Notes under the pieces: generated by a model
Seen by the model: the letters and a program-made list of their open reading frames with translations, nothing else
What the model was told of the DNA's origin: nothing
The model's database searches: none
Part shown: positions 36,774 through 43,963 of the stretch, piece by piece
Layout of the letters: the number at the start of each line of letters is the position of its first letter
Numbering within the stretch: the stretch's first letter is position 1
Assembly: GCF_963677035.1 (NCBI RefSeq)
Contig: NZ_OY781472.1
Span: 1,364,001-1,428,000 of the forward strand
Direction of reading: 5' to 3'
Origin: an uncultured Hyphomonas sp.
Lineage (GTDB): Bacteria > Pseudomonadota > Alphaproteobacteria > Caulobacterales > Hyphomonadaceae
DNA: 64,000 nt
Program-made: the position numbers and the translations under genes

Positions 36774-37049
36774 TCAGGGTGATTTGCGGCGTTTGTCGTC
36801 TTCCTGCGAGAAGCGGACGGGCTGTTTGTTCTTGAAGGCATAGACCGCAGTAGAGGAAGTCTGCGTGTGGGACAGGAGGATGCCTTGATCGGGAGCTTCC
36901 AGCGCCAGGGCAGCGTCAAACCTGGGTGAGTCAGTAGTCGCATTCAGGATTTCCCGGTCATCCGCGGCGCTTCGCGCTCCGCAGAATCACGATTCGAAAG
37001 CCAGCTCATCGAAACAGGAGAGCAGCCTGACAGTCAGGTTGTTGTTCAT
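36774..37049 (-). pseudogene. Possible small gene interrupted by an in-frame TGA
   Basis: Reading the minus strand from an ATG at 37049 gives 20 codons (MNNNLTVRLLSCFDELAFES), then TGA at 36989-36987, then 70 further open codons to a TGA at 36776-36774. The second part (for example ALEAPDQGILLSHTQTSS and AVYAFKNKQPVRFSQEDDKR) has protein-like composition unlike random sequence. No family is recognised. It may be a decayed gene, and a CGA-to-TGA change would restore one frame. Otherwise the 431-nt gap 36756-37186 holds only the operator near 37114. Confidence 0.25.
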
Positions 37050-37113
37050 TCGAGTCGGCTTCTGAGCCCTGTATCAGTGCGGCAGACAGTTGCGTTCAGA
37101 CGACCACAGAACG

Positions 37114-37128
37114 TCAATAATATTGACA
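37114..37128. promoter_or_regulatory. 15-bp palindromic operator upstream of the quinone-reductase-like gene
   Basis: GTCAATAATATTGAC is a dyad (GTCAAT-N3-ATTGAC) 58 nt before the start codon at 37187. The right arm together with the next base contains TTGACA (37124-37129), a perfect -35 hexamer, so a bound repressor would block RNA polymerase. A copy matching 14 of 15 bases occurs at 40068-40082. The size and symmetry suit a MarR dimer; the MarR gene at 38255 is the natural candidate. Confidence 0.6.
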
Positions 37129-37186
37129 AATAGGGTTTTGGCCTTCAAGAGGAGCTCTTAAGACAATTGCAGAGACAAAAGGGGAA

Positions 37187-37798
37187 ATGACCATGGCGAA
37201 CGTTCTGATTGCTTTCTATTCGCGGGACGGTTCGACGGAGGCGTTGGCCCGGGCAGTATCCGAGGGGGCCCAAAGGGCAGGTGGCGACGTCAGGCTGCGG
37301 CGGGTTCGTGAATTGGTCGACGACGCGACAATGGGAATGGTCCCCGGTTGGAAAGATGCGGCGCATCAGATGAATGCCGTCCATGAGGCGCCGACGGTTG
37401 AAGATGCTGATTGGGCAGACGCGATAATTCTTGGTTCTCCAACCCGCTTTGGACTGCTCGCGTCGGAACTCAAGGCTTTCATCGACAGCCTTGGCGGACT
37501 TTGGTTCCAGGGCAAGCTGGCGGGGAAAGTCGGGTCGTCTTTCACGTCGTCTTCCAGTCTTCATGGCGGCAATGAAATCAACAATCTCACCATGTTTGTC
37601 CCCATGGCGCATTTTGGCATGATTATCGTGCCTCCGGGATATGCCGATCCAGCGATGTTCAAGGCGGGCACGCCTTATGGGGCATCGTCTGTTTCGTATG
37701 GCGGCAGCAAAGCGCTGCCGACAGATGATGATCTCGCGTCGGCCCGGTTCCAAGGCAAACGCGTGGTCGAAGTTGCCAAGTCACTGGCGCCCGCCTGA
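37187..37798 (+). CDS. WrbA-like flavodoxin-fold NAD(P)H:quinone oxidoreductase
   Basis: A 203-aa flavodoxin-fold protein of the WrbA type. The FMN phosphate loop is IAFYSRDGSTEALARAV, the second FMN element is GSPTRFGLLASELKAFIDSL and the third is FTSSSSLHGGNE. WrbA proteins reduce quinones by two electrons and protect against redox cycling. Here it opens an aromatic-type catabolic cluster, is preceded by a palindromic operator and is followed 5 nt later by a truncated HMG-CoA-lyase-like gene. A GGGGAAATGACC leader supports the start. Confidence 0.88.
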   Translation: MTMANVLIAFYSRDGSTEALARAVSEGAQRAGGDVRLRRVRELVDDATMGMVPGWKDAAHQMNAVHEAPTVEDADWADAIILGSPTRFGLLASELKAFIDSLGGLWFQGKLAGKVGSSFTSSSSLHGGNEINNLTMFVPMAHFGMIIVPPGYADPAMFKAGTPYGASSVSYGGSKALPTDDDLASARFQGKRVVEVAKSLAPA

Positions 37799-37803
37799 CA
37801 TAG

Positions 37804-37959
37804 ATGTCGGCGCCTGAATTCGTTGAGGTTTTGCCGCGCGACGGGTACCAGATCGAGAGAACAATTCTTTCTGCGGATCAAAAAAGTGCGCTTGGGCGCC
37901 GGATGTCAAAGACGGGTATTCACCGGACCGAAGTGGTGAGCTCTATATATCCAGCGTGA
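37804..37959 (+). pseudogene. Truncated HMG-CoA-lyase-like gene (N-terminal remnant)
   Basis: Fifty-one codons read from ATG 37804 to TGA 37957-37959. The product FVEVLPRDGYQIERTILSAD and TGIHRTEVVSSIYPA match the first strand and helix of hydroxymethylglutaryl-CoA lyases (family pattern EVxPRDGxQ ... KxxLxxxLxxxGxxRIEVTSFVxP). The catalytic Arg and Asp of PRDG are present, but the remaining 240 or so residues are gone. No continuation was found in the next 295 nt in any frame I read. It starts 5 nt after the quinone reductase, so it was probably once part of that operon. The spacer 37960-38254 holds nothing else I recognise. Confidence 0.6.
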
Positions 37960-38254
37960 ATGCCGGACAAAAGATCGGGCTGCTCATTTTGGGGGCTTGG
38001 AGAGCGCTCCTTCCGTGCCTCCCAGGGGCTGGCTCGATAGGGCGGCAATCGAATGCGCCTCGTGGTGCTGCCGGTGCCAGCTGCGCTATCCGATTTTAGG
38101 CAAAAGCCTGCTCTGATGCCCTGGATTGGTTTTTTCGGAAATTCGAGAACCGCTTTTTGCTAAGTTTTTCAAGTCGGTGCACAGTGGGGACTGAAACACT
38201 TTGTTGCCAAGTCCGTGATGGACGGTGATCACGTTCGGGAAAGGTGGGGAAACC

Positions 38255-38761
38255 ATGGCTGAAACTGTCTCAAACAAGAGGGCGATTGCAGATAAATCGT
38301 CGATGAAACCGGACGAGTCCCAGCTTCAGGACCCTTTCCTGATGTGGCAATTCCTGCGTGCCTTCATCTGGTTGGACAAGGGCCTTCAGCAAAATATGGA
38401 ATCCCGGGGATGGTCGCCGCTGTCCCGTACAGAATCACAGGTCATGTTGCTTGTTTCGGTCGGGATTGTCCGGCCGATCGAAGTTGCCCGCAATCTGGGT
38501 TTGACGCGGCAGGCCATCAATCAGACGCTCTCGCAGCTGGTAGACAAGCAACTCGTCAAACTGGACGAAGATCCTTGCGACAAGCGATGCAAGATTGTCC
38601 GGCTTGCCCGGGAAGGGAATTCCATGCGACGGGACGCTGTCAGCATTTTGCGGAGCCTCGAGGACGAACTCGCCCGTCGTGGCGGTCGCAGAACACTCGA
38701 CATGCTCTACAAAATGGAGGACTGGAATTGGGACGCGCCGCCCATATTCGACGAGTCCTGA
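38255..38761 (+). CDS. MarR-family transcriptional regulator
   Basis: About 168 aa. The start at 38255 follows AAGGTGGGGAAACC; a GTG further upstream (38225) has no such site. The winged helix-turn-helix is seen as RPIEVARNLGLTRQAINQTL followed by the wing LDEDPCDKRCKIVRLAREG. It probably binds the GTCAAT-N3-ATTGAC palindromes at 37114 and 40068, one on each side of its gene, and so controls the WrbA-like, monooxygenase and VOC genes. No copy of the palindrome lies in its own promoter region. The ligand is likely a pathway substrate. Confidence 0.9.
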   Translation: MAETVSNKRAIADKSSMKPDESQLQDPFLMWQFLRAFIWLDKGLQQNMESRGWSPLSRTESQVMLLVSVGIVRPIEVARNLGLTRQAINQTLSQLVDKQLVKLDEDPCDKRCKIVRLAREGNSMRRDAVSILRSLEDELARRGGRRTLDMLYKMEDWNWDAPPIFDES

Positions 38762-38789
38762 CACCCTGACGACGGCTGAGCCCGGAGGA

Positions 38790-40016
38790 TCATGCCAATA
38801 TGATCGCCGGCGGACGTCCCACAAGCATTTTCCCATGAAGTTCCATCGTCGGATCCTGGTCGAACACGACATGACAGGATGCCATGTTGATGTCCCGGAA
38901 GGCGCGCTGGATCGGTGAGTTCGACATATGCCCACTGGCACCGGATCCCTGGGCCAGCAAGGTGACGGCGTCACGGCATGTGGACGCAATATAGGATGAC
39001 ATTGCGCGTTGGCGTGCGCGCCGTTCTATCGGCACTGGAGGGGTGAGGGCATCTGCTTCGACTTCCTTCGCAAGCGCATCGATCATCACCGAGGCCGTCG
39101 CGGCAGCCAGATCTGCCTTTGCAAGGCGAATCTGGAGAGCAGGATTGTCGACGCTGGATTTGCCGGAATAGGTGCTCAGAAAGGTTTTGGCACGGTCCAC
39201 GGCGTGACCCGCTGCCCCAAGCGTTCCGCCGACAACCGCCGAAAGGGCGGCAAGGCAAAGCATGGGCGTAAATGCGGCTGTGTAGACGCTGCTATTATGA
39301 ATGCGTGCCCCTTCCGCCTCGCCGGACCGGGGAGGCGTGGCATCCATCACGCGGTGGCCGGGAATAAAGATGTTGTCGAAGACAACGTCGTGACTGGCTG
39401 TTGCTGCCATACCGGATGTGCGCCACGTGTCTTCCCGCTTCGCTTCGCTCCAGGGCATGGCGAACATGCGGACGGCAGGGGGGCGGGGTGGCTGTCCTTC
39501 GGCGACTTCCTGCCGGTCTTCCTCGATGATGCCGGAGACCATGCACCATTGCGCATGGGATGAACCGGTGCCCCACTTTGCGCGGCCATTGATGCGGTAA
39601 CCGCCAGCTTCCGGACGCGCCTTTACTGTGGGGGCCACCATTACCGGGCCAAGACAGGAAGGACCATCGGAGAAAATTTCCTGCTGCGCTTCTTCCGGCA
39701 ACAGGTTCCACATCCAATTGTGAACCATATAGAAGGCCAGGGTCCAGCCGGTCGACACATCGAGGGGCGAGAGCGCCTTCATCACTTTGACCATCGACGT
39801 GATACCGAGTTCATGTCCACCATAGCGTCGTGGGACCATGATTTCGAACAGGCCTGCATTTGAAACTTCGGATATGGTTTCATCGGCAACCCGGCGGTTC
39901 CGTTCAGCCTCTTCTGCGCGAGCTGCAATGGCTGGAGCGATTGCGCGGGCGCGTTCAACCAGCTCCTCGGTCAGCTTGGCTGTCTCTCCCATCGGGGCGG
40001 CGTTCGTATCGGCCAT
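38790..40016 (-). CDS. Acyl-CoA-dehydrogenase-fold flavin monooxygenase (HsaA/HpaH-like)
   Basis: A 408-aa protein of the group D flavin-dependent monooxygenases, which have the acyl-CoA dehydrogenase fold and hydroxylate phenols using reduced flavin from a partner. Signs are the N-terminal GLFEIMVPRRYGGHELG, the middle domain GYRINGRAKWGTGSSHAQWC (the family's W-x-S/T-G region) and the C-terminal AQGSGASGHMSNSPIQRAFRD. The catalytic base of true acyl-CoA dehydrogenases is not apparent. No dedicated flavin reductase lies nearby, although the WrbA-like protein could contribute reducing power. It is divergent from the VOC gene with the palindromic operator between them. Confidence 0.85.
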   Translation of the reverse strand: MADTNAAPMGETAKLTEELVERARAIAPAIAARAEEAERNRRVADETISEVSNAGLFEIMVPRRYGGHELGITSMVKVMKALSPLDVSTGWTLAFYMVHNWMWNLLPEEAQQEIFSDGPSCLGPVMVAPTVKARPEAGGYRINGRAKWGTGSSHAQWCMVSGIIEEDRQEVAEGQPPRPPAVRMFAMPWSEAKREDTWRTSGMAATASHDVVFDNIFIPGHRVMDATPPRSGEAEGARIHNSSVYTAAFTPMLCLAALSAVVGGTLGAAGHAVDRAKTFLSTYSGKSSVDNPALQIRLAKADLAAATASVMIDALAKEVEADALTPPVPIERRARQRAMSSYIASTCRDAVTLLAQGSGASGHMSNSPIQRAFRDINMASCHVVFDQDPTMELHGKMLVGRPPAIILA

Positions 40017-40067
40017 ATGATTTCCCTTTCTTCCTTCGGTGCGCAGAGTGTCGCGTCAGGTTTAAAT

Positions 40068-40082
40068 GTCAATCATATTGAC
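40068..40082. promoter_or_regulatory. Second copy of the 15-bp palindromic operator
   Basis: GTCAATCATATTGAC differs from the 37114 site at one base and is followed by the same A-rich flank (ACAAA). It is located 52 nt before the monooxygenase start and 132 nt before the VOC gene start, in their divergent promoter region. TTGACA is again formed at the right arm, and also in the opposite direction at the left arm, so both promoters could be blocked by one dimer. Confidence 0.62.
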
Positions 40083-40213
40083 AAAAAATGCTTTTCGGGT
40101 TGAACTCCGGTCAAACGGGAATTCGCCGCACAACAGGTATTCGGCCGTGTGCAAAGCATAGAGTTCAAACAAGACACGCGAGCCGCCAGGGCGCGCAATC
40201 GGAGGAAAACGCC

Positions 40214-40786
40214 ATGTCACTCTCGAAACTGACGAATATTCATCATGCGGCCTACCGCTGCCGCGACGCAGAGCAAACACGCTGGTTCTATGAGGAGGTG
40301 CTTGGTTTGCGTTACCGGGCTGCCCTGACGTTTGAGGAAGTCTCCGGCACGGATATCCAGCGCGAATACATGCACCTCTTCTTTGAAATGGAAGATGGCT
40401 CCATGGTTGCTTTCTTTGACGAGCCGTACACGGTAAAATCAGACCAGTTCGAACAGAAAGACAGCTTCGATGTTCATGTCGCGTTTGAAATCGATAGTCT
40501 TGAAGATCTGGACGTGTGGAAGCGCAAGATCAAGGACGCACGGATCAAATGTGCGGGCCCGATTGATCATGGGTTTGTGAAGTCGATCTATTTCTATGAT
40601 CCGAACGGCTATCAGTGTGAAATCACCTGCCGCACACCGGATTATTCCAAAATTCTAGACGAAGAAGAATCGGAAGCCCGCAAGATTACCCGGGAATGGA
40701 CGGACAAAACCCGTAAGCGCAAAGAGGAGCTGTTTGGGGCAGAAGCCCTGGACAGACGGGAAGTGTCGGAATTCTATCACGCCTGA
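40214..40786 (+). CDS. VOC-family (glyoxalase/extradiol-dioxygenase fold) metalloprotein
   Basis: A 190-aa vicinal-oxygen-chelate protein. The start at 40214 is preceded by GGAGGAAAA. Metal ligands are probably His in NIHHAAYRC, His in FDVHVAFEID and Glu in GYQCEITC, the H-H-E arrangement of VOC enzymes. A charged helical tail (residues 150-190, EEESEARKITREWTDKTRKR) extends beyond the usual fold. Its pairing with an HsaA-like monooxygenase suggests ring cleavage or isomerisation of a hydroxylated product, but dioxygenase activity is inferred. Confidence 0.82.
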   Translation: MSLSKLTNIHHAAYRCRDAEQTRWFYEEVLGLRYRAALTFEEVSGTDIQREYMHLFFEMEDGSMVAFFDEPYTVKSDQFEQKDSFDVHVAFEIDSLEDLDVWKRKIKDARIKCAGPIDHGFVKSIYFYDPNGYQCEITCRTPDYSKILDEEESEARKITREWTDKTRKRKEELFGAEALDRREVSEFYHA

Positions 40787-40824
40787 TCCGGTTTTCGACC
40801 CGGCCGCGCCGACATATTGGTGCG

Positions 40825-40849
40825 CCGGGGGCCGAAGTACCGCCCCCGG
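40825..40849. terminator. Hairpin between convergent VOC and MFS genes
   Basis: CCGGGGGC (40825-40832) and GCCCCCGG (40842-40849) form a perfect 8-bp GC-rich stem with a 9-nt loop in the 189-nt convergent gap. There is no T-run, so termination strength is uncertain. Confidence 0.35.
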
Positions 40850-40975
40850 GATGGTCACCTTGGCTATGCCGGAAGTGTCGACCGGCACGAGGGTTTTCCG
40901 GGCACGATACAACGCTTCTAGGGAGCGCGTGGGCATCACAGCTCCGGCGTTTGCCCACGCAATGGCTCCTGATTG

Positions 40976-42313
40976 CTATTCCCAGGTCCTTGCTTCTTCC
41001 ACAGCTTTCCGGACTGCCGGTAGACCCCAGAAGATGATCAATCCGGCCAGCGGGATCACCACACCGCCGCAAAGGGCCAGAGATTTGTTGAGCGCGGCAT
41101 CACTGTGGAACACGAAGTCTGTCGCGCTGGCAACAACGGTTGGCCCGAGCCCCATGCCGATGAAGTTCGCCGTCAGGAAGTAGAGCGCAACGGTTTGCCC
41201 ACGGAGCTGGTTGGGTGCAATCAGCTGAATCAGACCTCCTGCAATACCGCCCTGAAAGCCTGAGAAGAAGGTGGCAGCGGACAGGCAGACGATGCCGAGT
41301 GCCGGTGTACTTACGAAGCCGATTGCAACGACAAAGGGCCACATGCCGGCCATGGAAAACAAGATTACCCGGCTATAAGCGTCCGCAACTCCCTTGGCGA
41401 ACCAGCGGTCTCCGAGGGCGCCACCCGTCAATAGGCCGGTTGTTCCTGCGATCATCATCAGAACGCCAAAAGTCCGCCCCGCATCGCCGCGCGAGAAGGA
41501 GAATGTGCGCATCAGATATTCCGGCCCCCAGATGTTGAGGCTGAACACCACCATTATGAAAAGAGAGACCCCGAATATATGGGTGAACAGGGCACGTTTC
41601 CGGCTGACGACAAATCGGAATGCGTCTCTCAGTGGGACTCCGGCGGAGGATGCCTCGCCCTGAATCAGTCCCCGCCGTGCGGGCTCCTTGATCAGGAGGA
41701 TGAGGAGCGTCACCAGAAGTCCAGGTAATCCAACCATAAAGAAGGTCAGCTGCCAGCCTTCGCGTTCTCCGACCAGCGGCAAGACGACCGTGCCGGCATT
41801 CATGGTAATCGTAACCACCCATCCGCCGATGACGTAGGCGAGACCGGACCCGATGGCGACGCCCATTGTGTAGACGCTGAGTGCGCGCGCCAGTGTCTTC
41901 TTTTCAAAATAGTCCGTGATGATGGAATAGGCCGCAGGCGACAGAACGGCTTCGCCGACACCTACGCCTATTCGCGCAAGAAAGAGCGAGGTAAACCCCT
42001 TCGCCAATCCACACACCGTTGTCATGATGCTCCAGAAAGTAATTGCGATCGCAATCAGGTGTTTTCGGCTACTACGGTCTGCAATCCGTGCGAGCGGAAT
42101 GCCCATGATCGAATAGAAAATGGCGAACGCAAAACCTGCGAGCAGGCTGTATTGTGTGTCCGAGATATCAAATGATTGTCGAATCGGGCCGACCAGGAGA
42201 CCCATGACCATCCGGTCAATGAAGGAAACGGTCTGGGCCAGCATCAGGATGATGACGGCGTACCAGGCATAAAAGCCGGATCGTGGTACGGGTGTTGGGT
42301 CAGCAGGCGCCAT
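40976..42313 (-). CDS. Major facilitator superfamily transporter
   Basis: A 445-aa twelve-helix MFS permease. The loop 2-3 signature appears as GIPLARIADRSSRKHLI and the cytoplasmic central loop contains KEPARRGLIQGEASSAG. It is similar in general form to spinster-like or aromatic-acid/hexuronate symporters, with the usual charged residues in helix 1 (FIDRMVMGLLVGPI). It is the last gene of the kinase-enolase-GntR-dehydrogenase operon, so it probably imports or exports a hydroxyacid or related compound handled by those enzymes. Confidence 0.9.
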   Translation of the reverse strand: MAPADPTPVPRSGFYAWYAVIILMLAQTVSFIDRMVMGLLVGPIRQSFDISDTQYSLLAGFAFAIFYSIMGIPLARIADRSSRKHLIAIAITFWSIMTTVCGLAKGFTSLFLARIGVGVGEAVLSPAAYSIITDYFEKKTLARALSVYTMGVAIGSGLAYVIGGWVVTITMNAGTVVLPLVGEREGWQLTFFMVGLPGLLVTLLILLIKEPARRGLIQGEASSAGVPLRDAFRFVVSRKRALFTHIFGVSLFIMVVFSLNIWGPEYLMRTFSFSRGDAGRTFGVLMMIAGTTGLLTGGALGDRWFAKGVADAYSRVILFSMAGMWPFVVAIGFVSTPALGIVCLSAATFFSGFQGGIAGGLIQLIAPNQLRGQTVALYFLTANFIGMGLGPTVVASATDFVFHSDAALNKSLALCGGVVIPLAGLIIFWGLPAVRKAVEEARTWE

Positions 42314-42345
42314 GAGTGGCGTTTCCTCTCTTCTTGTTATTATTA

Positions 42346-43287
42346 TCAGATCACGCGATGGCGCAGGGGCTTCCCCGTTGTGGCGGCAAGCGTATTCGCA
42401 ACCGCGACATCAAGGCTGCGGTCGAACGTTTCGTTGGTAAGCCAGGCGATGTGCGGGGCAGGGATGACGGTGTCGAGCTGAAGCAATGGATTTGAACGTG
42501 CGACGGGTTCGGGATCGAACACATCGAGACCGGCGCTCTTCAAATGTCCCGAACGGAGTGCCGTATAGAGAGCAGACTCATCGACCAGTCCACCGCGGGC
42601 TGTATTGATCAGTATCGCGCCGGGTTTCATGCGGGCGATTTCATCAGCCCCGATCATGCGGGCTGTGTCGTCATTCAACGGTATGTGCAGGGAAATGATG
42701 TCGGATCGTGTAATCAACTCGTCCAGCGATACATGCCTGTATGGCACGTTTTTCTGTTGCCTTGAGGCATAGATGACGTGGGCGCCCATAAAGTCGAGAA
42801 TGGGTGCGAGGAGTTTTGGAATGTCACCAAACCCGATCAGGCCTACGGTTTTGCCATGCAGCTCCGCGAGGGATTCGCGGGTTGTCTCATCCGGAACCCA
42901 TCGCCCATTCCGGCAAAGGGCATCGAGGCGTGGTTGAATCCGTAGAGTTGACAGGATCAGCAGGAGCGTCATTTCCGCGACTGCGCGGGAGTTGGTGCCT
43001 GGCATATTGCACACGGGAATCCCTTGAGCAGCTGCGGCCTCCAGATCTATCGTGTTCACGCCGACGCCGATTTTCTGGATGAGTTTCAGAGAAGGGGCAT
43101 TTGCAATGTGATTGCGTGTAACCGGACGAAGGACGTGCCACAGCACGTCAGCGTCTTTGAGCAGGGTCTCGAATGTTGTTTCGTCGGTCTGGTAGCAGCA
43201 GGTAACGTCGATATCCCGGCTCTTGAGTGCGGCCAGCTTTTCCAGAAGTTTCGGACCGGCTTCATAGTGGAACAGGACTTTGGTCAT
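42346..43287 (-). CDS. D-isomer-specific 2-hydroxyacid dehydrogenase
   Basis: About 313 aa; the start at 43287 (MTKVLFHYEAGP) matches the family, whereas the longer frame to 43593 runs antisense into the GntR gene. The catalytic Arg is in NTARGGLVDE, the Glu in LDVFDPEPV and the His in PAPHIAWLT. The Rossmann motif is GLIGFGDIP: the third glycine of GxGxxG is proline, which is unusual. The family reduces glyoxylate, hydroxypyruvate, 3-phosphoglycerate relatives or other 2-ketoacids. Within this operon a hydroxypyruvate/glycerate-type reaction is conceivable but is only inferred. Confidence 0.87.
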   Translation of the reverse strand: MTKVLFHYEAGPKLLEKLAALKSRDIDVTCCYQTDETTFETLLKDADVLWHVLRPVTRNHIANAPSLKLIQKIGVGVNTIDLEAAAAQGIPVCNMPGTNSRAVAEMTLLLILSTLRIQPRLDALCRNGRWVPDETTRESLAELHGKTVGLIGFGDIPKLLAPILDFMGAHVIYASRQQKNVPYRHVSLDELITRSDIISLHIPLNDDTARMIGADEIARMKPGAILINTARGGLVDESALYTALRSGHLKSAGLDVFDPEPVARSNPLLQLDTVIPAPHIAWLTNETFDRSLDVAVANTLAATTGKPLRHRVI

Positions 43288-43297
43288 CGGAGGGGCC

Positions 43298-43963
43298 TCA
43301 ATCCTTGAGCATTGCGAGCGTGAATGCCTGGATATAGTCCATATGTACCGTGACCCCTTTGCCGACGCGCCGGACGTCACCTTCAGCAATGGCGTCTGCG
43401 ACCTCTGCATGCATTTCAGAGACCCGTCCCAGGTCATCGTCGTGTCCGGCATAATAGTGCCAGAAGCGCCGGGAGAGACCGTGTAGGGATTGAATGGCAT
43501 CGACGGCAAATTCATTGTCACATGCCGCCGCAACGGCGCTGTTGAATTTCTGGTCGATCTTGAGGAAGCGCCTGTAGCTTTTCCGGCCGTCATTTCTGAA
43601 AGATTTCGCGAGGGCCTGGAAGGCTGCGCGGTCCTGCCGGCTGGCGCGCTCTGCTGCCTGACTTGCTACCAGCATCTCCAGTGCACGCCGGGTTTCGACA
43701 AGGCGGAGTTGCTGGCGGATGTCGATTGGCGCAATTCTCAGGCCCCGCCGGGGCATGATCTCAATGAGGTACTCTGCGGAGAGGCGTAGAACAGCTTCCC
43801 GCACAGGGGTGCGGCCGAGCCCGACTCGCTGAGCGAGTTCCTGTTCGCTCACCAACATACCCGGAGCGAGCACCATCGTGACGATGAGTTCTTCCAGCTG
43901 TTCGTACGCATCTTCGGACAAGGGGCGCGCATGCGGGGAGGGCGTGGGATCAGTTGCGGCCAA
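43298..43963 (-). CDS. GntR-family (FCD subgroup) transcriptional regulator
   Basis: About 221 aa from a TTG start at 43963. The choice is supported by AGGAGG spaced 8 nt upstream and by the absence of a usable ATG; the longer frame to 44176 runs antisense to conserved enolase sequence. The winged helix is LEELIVTMVLAPGMLVSEQE followed by LAQRVGLGRTPVREAVLRLS. The C-terminal helical FCD domain includes a ligand/metal region (RRFLKIDQKFNSAVAAACDN, VSEMHAEVADAI). It overlaps the enolase stop by 14 nt and so belongs to the same operon, probably autoregulated. FadR-type regulators of this kind sense organic acids. Confidence 0.88.
   Translation of the reverse strand: MAATDPTPSPHARPLSEDAYEQLEELIVTMVLAPGMLVSEQELAQRVGLGRTPVREAVLRLSAEYLIEIMPRRGLRIAPIDIRQQLRLVETRRALEMLVASQAAERASRQDRAAFQALAKSFRNDGRKSYRRFLKIDQKFNSAVAAACDNEFAVDAIQSLHGLSRRFWHYYAGHDDDLGRVSEMHAEVADAIAEGDVRRVGKGVTVHMDYIQAFTLAMLKD

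Noticed and set aside
36987..36989. TGA as a selenocysteine codon
   Set aside because: A hairpin follows, but it does not have the size or shape of a bacterial SECIS element that I could defend, and no known selenoprotein family is recognisable.
38790..40016. Ordinary acyl-CoA dehydrogenase
   Set aside because: The fold matches, but sequence features and the neighbouring VOC and MarR genes fit the flavin monooxygenase subgroup better.
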